Source: an uncultured Olsenella sp.
Lineage (GTDB): Bacteria; Actinomycetota; Coriobacteriia; Coriobacteriales; Atopobiaceae
Assembly: GCA_959598545.1 (NCBI GenBank)
Contig: CAUGFC010000116.1
Span: 1-5,170, forward strand
Reading direction: 5' to 3'
Length of the DNA stretch: 5,170 nt
Made by a program: the position numbers and the translations under genes. Positions 1 to 5,170 of this stretch are shown here, piece after piece (positions within the stretch are counted from its first letter, which is position 1; each line of letters starts with the position of its first letter). The notes under the pieces are model-generated. The model saw nothing but the letters and a program-made list of their open reading frames with translations, had not been told where the DNA came from and did no database searches.

Positions 1-928
1 CGTCGCCGTCGAACATGCAGATGATGCGGCTCACGCGCTGGCGCTCCATGAGGCGGACGTGCTCGAGCCTGAAGGCCGTGCCGAGGGCGGCCACAGCATT
101 GGTGAAGCCGGCCTCGTGCATGGCGATGACGTCGGTGTAGCCCTCGCAGACGACCGCCTCGCCGGTGGCCGCCATGCCGTCGCGCGCGCGGTCGTAGGCG
201 AAGAGATGCTTGCCCTTGTTGAACGCCGCGGTGTCGCGCGTGTTGACGTACTTGGCCACCCCCTCGCGCTTCTGTGCGTCGAGGACGCGGCCGCCGAAGG
301 CGATCGCGCGGCCGCGCTCGTCGTGGATCGGGAACATCACGCGGCCCCAGAAGCGGTCCTGGAGCCGCCCCGAGCGCTCCTGCGCCAGGTCGGCGGCGAC
401 CAGCTCGGCGGGCGTGAAGCCCTTCTCGCGCAGGTGGGCCACCAGCGCCCCGTGCCCCGGGGCGTAGCCGAGCCGCCAGCGGCGGCAGACGTCCGAGCCG
501 AAGCCGCGCCCCGCGAAGTAGCTGCGGGCGGCGGCGGAGTCGGACCCGCGGCCGCGCATGAGCATGAGGTGGTAGAACGACTCGGCCTCCTCGAGCGCCT
601 CCATGAGCCGGCTCCGGCGCGGTCCGCGGCTGGCCCGCTCCTCCGAGAGCTCGATGCCGGCGCGGTCCGCGAGGTAGCGCACGGCATCCGTGAACTCGAG
701 GTTCTCGCGGCGCTGCACGTAGGAGAAGACGTCGCCGCCCTCGCCGCACCCGAAGCAGTGCCACAGGCCCGTGGAGGGGTTCACCTTGAACGAGGGGGTC
801 TTCTCGCCGTGGAAGGGGCAGCAACCCCAGAAGTCCTGACCGCGCTGGCGCAGCTCGACGGTCTCGGCCACGAGCTGCACGAAGTCGGTCGCCTGGCGGA
901 CCCGCTCCTTGTCCTCGTCGGAGATCAC
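1..928 (-). CDS. dnaG: DNA primase DnaG, N-terminal part (3' end cut by window edge)
   Basis: DnaG synthesises the short RNA primers for lagging-strand DNA replication at the fork, together with the replicative helicase. The visible 309 codons hold the N-terminal CHC2-type zinc-binding domain, with ligands Cys37, His40, Cys58 and Cys61 (CPFH ... CFGC), followed by the RNA polymerase core. That core has an AFGGRVLD segment, KYVN at 226-229, the TOPRIM glutamate Glu262 in EGYTDVIAMHEAG, and the metal-binding Asp307-Gly-Asp309, which are the last complete codons before the edge. The C-terminal helicase-binding domain is therefore outside the window. The GTG start at 928-926 overlaps the ribF stop as GTGA and is preceded by a strong Shine-Dalgarno sequence 8 bases upstream; the first residues (ISDEDKERVRQATD) fit the usual DnaG N-terminus. 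Key residues are intact and codon use is uniformly high-GC. Identification is very secure. Its position directly behind ribF suggests translational coupling to the infB-ribF cluster. Confidence 0.97.
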   Translation of the reverse strand, partial: MISDEDKERVRQATDFVQLVAETVELRQRGQDFWGCCPFHGEKTPSFKVNPSTGLWHCFGCGEGGDVFSYVQRRENLEFTDAVRYLADRAGIELSEERASRGPRRSRLMEALEEAESFYHLMLMRGRGSDSAAARSYFAGRGFGSDVCRRWRLGYAPGHGALVAHLREKGFTPAELVAADLAQERSGRLQDRFWGRVMFPIHDERGRAIAFGGRVLDAQKREGVAKYVNTRDTAAFNKGKHLFAYDRARDGMAATGEAVVCEGYTDVIAMHEAGFTNAVAALGTAFRLEHVRLMERQRVSRIICMFDGD

Positions 929-2031
929 GCGGACCACTCCCCCCTCGGCTCGACTTCCCCTGACCCGAGGGTAGCACGCACCCAGGACACGTTCTCGAGC
1001 ACGACGCGCTCGAGCTCCTCGACGGACGAGAAGGACCTCGGCTCGCGCAGCCATCGCACGAAGGACACGCCCACGACGGCGCCGTAGAGGTCTCCCGAGA
1101 AGCCCAGCAGCGTGGCCTCGAGGAAGCTCTCCCCCTCCTCGCCCGGCGAGAAGGACCTCGGCTTGCCCACGTTGACGGCCGCGGGCCAGGCGGAGCCGCC
1201 GTGCGTGACGTAGCCGGCGTAGACGCCCTCCGCGGGCAGGCAGAGGCCGTCGGCCACGCGCACGTTGGCCGTGGGGAAGCCGAAGGACGTCCCCTCGCCG
1301 CGGCCGTGCTCGACGGTGCCGGCGACGAGGTGGCAGCGGCCGAGCAGCCCGGCCGCCGCCTCGACGCGGCCCTCGGCGAGCAGGCCGCGGATGCGCGTGG
1401 CAGTGACGGGCGAGCCGCCCTCGTCGAGAAGGTCCATGCCGATGACGTCGAAGCCGTCGGCACGCCCCAGCTCGGAGAGGGCCTCGACCGTGCCGGCACC
1501 TCCCGCACCGAGCCGGAAGTCCGACCCGACGACGATGGCGTCCAGGTCGACGAGCGCACCGAGCGTCTCGCGCACGAACCGCTCGTAGGGCAGCGCGGCG
1601 AGCTCGGGCGTGAAGTCGAGCACGGCCACCCGGTCCACGCCCTCGATCGAGCGCAGGGTGTTCAGTCGGTCCTCGTCGGCAAGCAGCATCTTTTGAGGAT
1701 GTCCCGGGCACAGGACGGTCGACGGGTCTGGCGAGAACGTCACCACGACGAACTCGTCCCCGCGAGCGAGCGCCTCCTCGCGCGCCCGCGCGATCAGCGC
1801 CCGATGCCCAAGGTGGACCCCGTCGAACGCCCCGATCGCACAGACTGCCCGACGTTCGCGGAGGGTGTTCCGCAGGGAAGTTCCGCGAAGCGCACTTCTC
1901 GGAGGAACACCCGGAGCGACCCCCGGCAGCGTTCCGCGCAGCGCACTTCCCGTAAGAACGCTCCAAGCGTCCCCCATTGGGTTATCCGGCGAGAGCGCGA
2001 GGAGCCGCTGCTCGAGGTTCTTCTCGATCAT
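925..2031 (-). CDS. ribF: Bifunctional riboflavin kinase / FAD synthetase RibF with a repeat-encoded N-terminal insert
   Basis: RibF phosphorylates riboflavin to FMN and adenylylates FMN to FAD in the cytoplasm. The 368-residue product has an N-terminal nucleotidyltransferase domain: GAFDGVHLGH at 67-76, FSPDP at 99-103, GSDFRLGAGGAG at 169-180 and TATRIR at 210-215. The C-terminal riboflavin kinase domain has GFPTAN at 251-256, GVYAGYV at 269-275, NVG at 287-289, and a Glu305 in the LEATLL strand. The ATG at 2031 overlaps the truB stop as ATGA and has a GAGGGGG ribosome binding site 4 bases upstream; the open frame continues to 2196 but that part is truB in another frame. RibF proteins usually have about 300-315 residues, and GxFDGVHxGH usually begins within about 30 residues of the start. 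Here it begins at 67, because residues about 21-60 are encoded by two tandem palindromic repeats. No ATG, GTG or TTG codon lies in frame between the repeats and the catalytic motif, so the insert must be translated. Two kinase-domain oddities: the usual PTF after NIGxx reads Arg-Ser-Phe, and EAHLL reads EATLL. Confidence 0.96.
   Translation of the reverse strand: MIEKNLEQRLLALSPDNPMGDAWSVLTGSALRGTLPGVAPGVPPRSALRGTSLRNTLRERRAVCAIGAFDGVHLGHRALIARAREEALARGDEFVVVTFSPDPSTVLCPGHPQKMLLADEDRLNTLRSIEGVDRVAVLDFTPELAALPYERFVRETLGALVDLDAIVVGSDFRLGAGGAGTVEALSELGRADGFDVIGMDLLDEGGSPVTATRIRGLLAEGRVEAAAGLLGRCHLVAGTVEHGRGEGTSFGFPTANVRVADGLCLPAEGVYAGYVTHGGSAWPAAVNVGKPRSFSPGEEGESFLEATLLGFSGDLYGAVVGVSFVRWLREPRSFSSVEELERVVLENVSWVRATLGSGEVEPRGEWSA
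937..946 (-). promoter_or_regulatory. Ribosome binding site of dnaG, inside the ribF 3' end
   Basis: On the minus strand the sequence reads GAGGGGGGAG, 8 bases before the GTG at 928. It lies within the last codons of ribF (the Arg-Gly-Glu-Trp region). It decides the GTG start that overlaps the ribF stop and implies that dnaG can be initiated both by coupling and independently. Confidence 0.75.
1863..1975. repeat. Two tandem copies of a palindromic repeat within the ribF coding sequence
   Basis: On the minus strand two units start at 1975 and 1924, each opening with GGGGG and sharing AAGTGCGCT and CGCGGAAC. Over their first 45 bases I count 36 identities, with a period of 51 bases (17 codons). 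Each unit is an inverted repeat: the left copy has perfect 9-base arms GGGTGTTCC (1863-1871) and GGAACACCC (1904-1912) plus inner arms GAAGT/ACTTC; the right copy has 7-base arms AGCGTTC (1928-1934) and GAACGCT (1956-1962). The left copy is 13 bases longer, and the extra segment is bounded by TTCCGC direct repeats at 1868-1873 and 1881-1886. Both are read in the ribF frame as GDAWSVLTGSALRGTLP and GVAPGVPPRSALRGTSL. I see no further copy in the window. An interspersed mini-element is the likeliest explanation, but its dispersal through the genome cannot be seen here. Confidence 0.85.
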
Positions 2032-2963
2032 CGAACCCCCTCGATGCCCTGTGGGAAGTTGGACTCGCAGACGAGGCGCGCGCCTTCGCGCCGCCAAATG
2101 CCGACGAGCGCGCCCGCGAAGACGAGGGCGACCCGCTCGCCGGTCTCGGGGGCGCGGCCATCGCGCAGCGTGCCAGCCGGGATGCGCCGGCCGCACGTGA
2201 CGTCGGTGACCTCCTCGAAGGCGAGCTCGCGGACGGGCAGGCCGAGCACGGCGGCGGGGTCGAGCGCCCGCTCGTGCACGAGGTCGGTCCCGCGCTCGGC
2301 GAGCTCGTCAAGGCTCACGCACGAGTCGAGCGAGACGGGGCCGGAGAAGGTGCGCCGAAGCTCGCTCACGTGGGCCAGGCAGCCGAGCTCGCGGCCGAGG
2401 TCGCGGGCGATGCTGCGCACGTAGGTGCCCTTGGAGACGTCGAGGTCCACGGTCCAGGAGCGGGCGTCGCGGTCCACGGAGACGAGCTCGGCGCCGTGGA
2501 TCGTCACGCGGCGCGGCGCGAGCTCGACGTCCTCGCCGGCGCGCGCGGCGTCGTAGGCGCGCCGGCCGTTCACGGAGACGGCCGAGAAGCGCGGCGGGAC
2601 CTGGTCCGTCTCGCCGACGAGCCGCGCGACCTCGGCGGCCGCGCGCTCGCGGCCGAGCAGGTCGTCGGGGACCCCGGCGGTGGAGGTGACCTCGCCCTCG
2701 GCGTCGTCAGTCGTGGTCTCGGCGCCGAGCGAGAACGTGGCGCGGTAGCCCTTGCGGTCGAGCGTGAGCAGGCCGAGGAGCTTGGTCGCCTGGCCGACGC
2801 CGACGACGAGCACGCCGGTCGCGGCCGGGTCGAGCGTTCCGGCGTGGCCCACGCGGCGCTCGGCCACGGTGCGCCTCACGTGGGAGACGACGTCGTGGCT
2901 GGTCATGCCCGCGGGCTTGTCGACGGCGATGAGCGCGGAGAAGGCGCTCGGTCGGCGGCTCAC
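2028..2963 (-). CDS. truB: tRNA pseudouridine-55 synthase TruB
   Basis: TruB isomerises uridine 55 in the T-loop of elongator tRNAs to pseudouridine and also acts as a tRNA folding chaperone. The 311-residue product has the family's normal length. Visible motifs are the opening DKPAGMTSHDVV at 15-26, the catalytic Asp45 in GHAGTLDPAATG (39-50), Tyr73 in KGYRATFSLG, the PPRFSAVSVNGRRAY segment at 123-137, and SKGTYVRSIARDLG at 177-190. A C-terminal RNA-binding region follows (GRRIPAG ... LVGIWRR). The start is GTG at 2963-2961, which overlaps the stop of the upstream phosphoesterase as GTGA; translation then runs directly into SRRPSAFSALIAVDKPAG, the right distance for the family. Only a weak GGGG lies 7 bases upstream, so expression probably depends on coupling. 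The open frame reaches back to 3896, but that extension is the arginine-rich shadow of the preceding gene. In the PPxxSAxKxxG motif the usual Lys is replaced (SAVSVNG). Confidence 0.96.
   Translation of the reverse strand: MSRRPSAFSALIAVDKPAGMTSHDVVSHVRRTVAERRVGHAGTLDPAATGVLVVGVGQATKLLGLLTLDRKGYRATFSLGAETTTDDAEGEVTSTAGVPDDLLGRERAAAEVARLVGETDQVPPRFSAVSVNGRRAYDAARAGEDVELAPRRVTIHGAELVSVDRDARSWTVDLDVSKGTYVRSIARDLGRELGCLAHVSELRRTFSGPVSLDSCVSLDELAERGTDLVHERALDPAAVLGLPVRELAFEEVTDVTCGRRIPAGTLRDGRAPETGERVALVFAGALVGIWRREGARLVCESNFPQGIEGVR
2036..2042 (-). promoter_or_regulatory. Ribosome binding site of ribF, inside the truB 3' end
   Basis: GAGGGGG on the minus strand ends 4 bases before the ATG at 2031 and is read within the last truB codons (Ile-Glu-Gly-Val). 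The spacing is short but usable. It supports the ATG overlapping the truB stop and not the far upstream codon at 2196. Confidence 0.7.
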
Positions 2964-3985
2964 CGCCCGTCCCCGCCGTCCGCGTAGAGCGCGCGCAGCT
3001 TGGGCAGGACCACGGCGAGCGCGCGGTCGATGTCGCCCTCGACGGTGAAGCCGGCGGCCGCCGGGTGGCCGCCCCCGCCCATCTCGCGCGCGACGACGGA
3101 GATGTCGCGGTCCGACTTGGCGCGGAGGTTGCCACGGACCTTGCCGCCGGGGACCTCCTTGAGGAAGAGCGCGATCTCGCAGCCGTCCACGCGGCGGACG
3201 ATGTCCACGAGCCCGTCGCACTCCGCGACCGGCACCGCGTTGGCCTCGAGGTCGGCCATGGTGGCGTAGCTGTAGGCGATCCTCCCGCGCTCGAACGTGG
3301 TGATCCTGCCCATGACGGTCGCGGAGAGGTGCAGGTAGCTCACGCGGTCGCTCTGGTACACGTGGAGGGAGACGTCGGAGGGCGACGCCCCCGAGTCGAC
3401 GAGGGCGCTGGCGACGCGGAAGGCCTCGCCGTTCGCGTTCTGGTACTGGAAGCGTCCGGTATCCGTGACGAGCGCGCAGAGCAGGTTCTGCGCCATCGTC
3501 GGCGTTAGCGAGCCTGTGAGGTGCAGCGCGTATTCGGCGACGAGCACGCCCGCGGCGGCCGCGTCGGGGCGGACGACGCCCGCGTCCCAGGTGGCCTCGT
3601 CGGCGGGATGGTGGTCGAGCACCGCGACGCCTCCGGAGCGCTCGAGGACCGCGCGCGCGTCGCTCAGGCGGTCGGGGCGCGAGAGGTCCACGCAGAAGAA
3701 GAGGTCGGGGTCGTCGTGATAGTCCACGGCGCGCACGAGCCGCTCTGTGCCGGGGAGGAACTGGTAGATGCGCGGGACCTCGTCGTCGTCGGCGAGAAGG
3801 GCGGTCACGCGCTTCTCGGGCCACACGGACTCGATGAGCTCGACGAGCGCGAGCTCGGAGCCCAGCGCGTCGCCGTCCGGCGAGGTGTGCGCGCACACGG
3901 CTATGGTCGCGGCGCCCTCCACGAGGCGCGTGATCGCGTCGAAGCCGGAGCGCTGGAGCTCGCTGGTAGCCTCGTCACACAGCAC
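2960..3985 (-). CDS. nrnA: DHH/DHHA1 phosphoesterase, NrnA-type nanoRNase / pAp phosphatase
   Basis: Members of this family degrade 2-5 nt RNA oligomers and often dephosphorylate 3'-phosphoadenosine 5'-phosphate; some cleave pApA, the product of cyclic di-AMP breakdown. The 341-residue protein shows the DHH domain motifs in order: HTSPDGDALGS at 33-43, Asp100 in CVDLSRPDR, the signature Asp124-His125-His126, and TDTGRFQYQN at 174-183, which together form the two-metal site. The C-terminal DHHA1 domain carries the substrate-binding GNLRAKSDRDIS (285-296) and GGGGHPAAAGF (303-313). The start is GTG at 3985-3983, with AGGGGG 5 bases upstream that overlaps the rbfA stop codon; the gap after rbfA is 9 bases. 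Its place between rbfA and truB is the classic location for this gene. Family and catalytic competence are clear; which substrate dominates cannot be told from sequence, so the symbol is by family and position. Confidence 0.92.
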   Translation of the reverse strand: MLCDEATSELQRSGFDAITRLVEGAATIAVCAHTSPDGDALGSELALVELIESVWPEKRVTALLADDDEVPRIYQFLPGTERLVRAVDYHDDPDLFFCVDLSRPDRLSDARAVLERSGGVAVLDHHPADEATWDAGVVRPDAAAAGVLVAEYALHLTGSLTPTMAQNLLCALVTDTGRFQYQNANGEAFRVASALVDSGASPSDVSLHVYQSDRVSYLHLSATVMGRITTFERGRIAYSYATMADLEANAVPVAECDGLVDIVRRVDGCEIALFLKEVPGGKVRGNLRAKSDRDISVVAREMGGGGHPAAAGFTVEGDIDRALAVVLPKLRALYADGGDGR

Positions 3986-3990
3986 GGCAG

Positions 3991-3996
3991 CCCCCT
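3991..3996 (-). promoter_or_regulatory. Ribosome binding site of nrnA, overlapping the rbfA stop
   Basis: AGGGGG on the minus strand begins inside the rbfA TAG stop and ends 5 bases before the GTG at 3985. It decides this GTG as the start and makes termination of rbfA and initiation of the next gene physically adjacent. Confidence 0.7.
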
Positions 3997-4399
3997 AGCC
4001 CTCGCTCGTCTCGCCGGCGACCTCGACCGGGTAGCCGAACTCGTCCTTCTCGACCGAGAGCGTGGGCGGCACGTCCTCGAGGGCGCGCGAGATGGCCTCG
4101 GCCTCGTCGGTGGTGGTGTCGATGCGGAAGTCGAGTTCGGGCGTCACGCGCCAGCCGAGCGCGCGGCCGAGCAGCGTGCGGATGCGACCCTTCGCGCGGG
4201 CGAGCGCGGCGGTGACCTCGTCGTAGCGCTCCGCGTCGCAGCTCACGTAGGCGCGCAGGTAGGACTTGTCGACGGAGACCTCGACGCCGGTGATGGTCAC
4301 GAGCGCGAGGTCGGGGTCGGAGATCTCGAAGAGCAGGATGTTGGCGAGCTTGACGCGAGCGAGCTCGTTGGTCCTTCTCGAGTGCTGGTTCTGCTTCAT
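3995..4399 (-). CDS. rbfA: 30S ribosome-binding factor RbfA
   Basis: RbfA binds the 30S subunit near the 5' helix of 16S rRNA and is needed for late small-subunit maturation, notably at low temperature. The 134-residue product is one compact KH-like domain: an N-terminal helix (NELARVKLANILLFEI), then SDPDLALVTITGVEVSVD at 27-44, a strand SYLRAYVSCD at 46-55, the helix with AKGRIRTLLG at 69-78, and the closing TPELDFRIDTTTDEA at 86-100. A short acidic tail follows. The ATG at 4399-4397 is preceded by GGAG with a 6-base spacer; the open frame extends upstream to 4747 but there it shadows infB. The product begins MKQNQHSRRTNE and has AGA-AGG as codons 8-9, uncommon in this GC-rich context. It lies 67 bases after the infB stop, the largest gap in the window, so it may have partly independent mRNA control. 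Confidence 0.95.
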   Translation of the reverse strand: MKQNQHSRRTNELARVKLANILLFEISDPDLALVTITGVEVSVDKSYLRAYVSCDAERYDEVTAALARAKGRIRTLLGRALGWRVTPELDFRIDTTTDEAEAISRALEDVPPTLSVEKDEFGYPVEVAGETSEG

Positions 4400-4405
4400 G
4401 GTCTG

Positions 4406-4409
4406 CTCC
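4406..4409 (-). promoter_or_regulatory. Ribosome binding site of rbfA
   Basis: GGAG on the minus strand, 6 bases before the ATG at 4399. It lies 9 bases downstream of the intergenic hairpin, so the site itself is not within the stem. It fixes the rbfA start against the longer open frame. Confidence 0.65.
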
Positions 4410-4418
4410 AAACGGGAT

Positions 4419-4458
4419 GCCCCCGCCCTCCTGCGACGGTGCGCGGGCGGGCGGGGGC
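4419..4458 (-). promoter_or_regulatory. Strong GC hairpin in the infB-rbfA gap
   Basis: A perfect 10-base inverted repeat, GCCCCCGCCC at 4419-4428 and GGGCGGGGGC at 4449-4458, encloses 20 bases, within which a further 5-pair stem with one bulged A can form. It occupies most of the 67-base gap between the infB stop and the rbfA start. In the transcribed direction it is followed by ATCCCGTTTGG and not by a T-run, so it is not a standard intrinsic terminator. It could be an mRNA processing or stability element, or a weak attenuator; the function is inferred. Confidence 0.5.
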
Positions 4459-4466
4459 GAGGGCGC

Positions 4467-5170
4467 CTACTCGGTGCGGGCGACCTGGTCGATGCGGAAG
4501 CCCTCGATCTGGTCGCCAGGCTTGACGTCCTGGAAGTTCTCCAGGCCGATGCCGCACTCGAAGCCGGCCTTGACGCTCTTGACGTCGTCCTTGTAGCGGC
4601 GCAGCGAGGCGATCCTGCCCTCGTAGACGACGATGCCGTCGCGCACGAGGCGCACCTGGTCGTCGCGGGAGATCTCGCCCTCCTGGACCATGCAGCCGGC
4701 GGCGATGCCGACCTTGGGCACCTTGAAGGTGTCGCGGACCTCGGCAACGCCGGTCTGGACCTCGACCTCGGTGGGCTTGAGCATGCCGATGCGGGCGGCG
4801 TCGATGTCCTCGATCGCCTTGTAGATGACGCTGTAGGTGCGGATCTCCACGCCGTCGCGCTCCGCGGCGCTCTTGGCCTTGGCCTCCGGGCGCACGCCGA
4901 AGCCGATGATGATGGCGTTGGAGGCGTCTGCGAGGATGACGTCGGTCTCGGTGATCGCGCCGACGGCGGAGTGGATCGTGTTGATGCGGACCTCGGACTG
5001 GTCCATCTTGTCGAGCGAGTCCTGGAGCGCCTCGATGGAGCCCTGGACGTCGGCCTTGATGATGAGGTTGAGCTCCTTGACCTCGGCGTCGGCCATGGTG
5101 TCGAAGAGGTTCTCGAGCGTGACGTGCTTCACGCGGTTCTGCTCCTCGATGCGGGCCTTGAGGGCGCGCT
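4467..5170 (-). CDS. infB: Translation initiation factor IF-2, C-terminal part (5' end outside window)
   Basis: IF-2 is the GTPase that brings initiator fMet-tRNA to the 30S subunit and promotes subunit joining. Only the last 233 complete codons are present; the frame runs open through the right edge, so the GUG at 5132 is an internal Val and not a start. Visible are the linker (RALKARIEEQNR ... LENLF), domain 3 beginning LNLIIKADVQGSIEAL and continuing through INTIHSAVGAITETDVILADAS and GFGVRPEAKA, and the C-terminal beta-barrel with VYEGRIASLRRYKDDV and GFECGIGLENFQDVKPGDQIE, which binds the fMet-tRNA 3' end. The G domain lies beyond the window. The stop is TAG at 4469-4467. It is the upstream visible member of the cluster that continues with rbfA. 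Confidence 0.97.
   Translation of the reverse strand, partial: RALKARIEEQNRVKHVTLENLFDTMADAEVKELNLIIKADVQGSIEALQDSLDKMDQSEVRINTIHSAVGAITETDVILADASNAIIIGFGVRPEAKAKSAAERDGVEIRTYSVIYKAIEDIDAARIGMLKPTEVEVQTGVAEVRDTFKVPKVGIAAGCMVQEGEISRDDQVRLVRDGIVVYEGRIASLRRYKDDVKSVKAGFECGIGLENFQDVKPGDQIEGFRIDQVARTE

Noticed and set aside
1863..1975. CRISPR array or intrinsic terminator in the ribF repeats
   Set aside because: There are only two units, the spacer parts are themselves similar, no T-run follows on either strand, and the whole block is read as protein.
925..2100. FMN riboswitch upstream of ribF
   Set aside because: There is no untranslated leader; ribF starts within the truB stop, and no aptamer-like sequence is visible.
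2032..2196. Upstream extension of ribF to a codon at 2196
   Set aside because: The extra 55 residues are arginine-rich shadow of truB; the ATG at 2031 has a ribosome binding site and overlaps the truB stop.
2964..3896. Upstream extension of truB to 3896
   Set aside because: The extension is an Arg/Ala-rich out-of-frame reading of the phosphoesterase gene; TruB begins at the GTG at 2963 with the expected N-terminus.
59..4525. Several long plus-strand open frames (for example 59-1087, 1201-2424, 1977-2987, 3521-4525)
   Set aside because: They lie antisense to clearly identified genes, have repetitive Ala/Arg/Gly/Val/Glu composition typical of the opposite strand of high-GC genes, and show no recognisable domain or convincing ribosome binding site.
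4400..4747. Upstream extension of rbfA to 4747
   Set aside because: It overlaps infB out of frame and crosses the intergenic hairpin; the family N-terminus begins at the ATG at 4399.
4467..5132. A separate gene starting with GTG at 5132
   Set aside because: The frame continues open through the right edge and the sequence is the internal and C-terminal part of IF-2.

Overview
The window is a compact, entirely minus-strand stretch of housekeeping genes from a high-GC bacterium. By eye the G+C is near 70% and third codon positions are almost all G or C. The protein sequences read as actinobacterial. My best guess is the class Coriobacteriia (Olsenella/Collinsella-like), but this rests on general resemblance and not on a search.

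Read in the direction of transcription (from high to low coordinates), the layout is: the 3' end of infB (translation initiation factor IF-2, entering at the right edge), a 67-base gap holding a strong GC hairpin, rbfA (30S maturation factor), a DHH/DHHA1 phosphoesterase of the NrnA type (nanoRNase/pAp phosphatase), truB (tRNA pseudouridine-55 synthase), ribF (bifunctional riboflavin kinase/FAD synthetase), and the 5' two-thirds or half of dnaG (primase), which is cut by the left edge exactly at its catalytic Asp-Gly-Asp. There is no gene-free stretch over 70 bases, and I see no RNA gene, insertion sequence or CRISPR array.

The first five genes are the well-known infB-rbfA-nrnA-truB-ribF translation/RNA-maturation cluster. 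The last three junctions are 4-base stop/start overlaps (GTGA, ATGA, GTGA) and the nrnA start lies 9 bases after the rbfA stop, so the genes are almost certainly co-transcribed and translationally coupled. dnaG follows ribF directly, tying replication priming to the translation operon.

The one unusual element is inside ribF. Between its start codon and its first catalytic motif, the gene carries two tandem copies of a GC-rich palindromic repeat (about 1863-1975, period 51 bases) that are translated in frame as a repeated 17-residue unit containing SALRGT. The copies differ by a compensatory base pair in the outer stem and by a 13-base segment bounded by direct repeats. Codon usage across this block is unlike the rest of the operon. 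It looks like a palindromic mini-element that inserted into an essential gene and was tolerated as an extra N-terminal peptide, comparable in principle to the Rickettsia palindromic elements.
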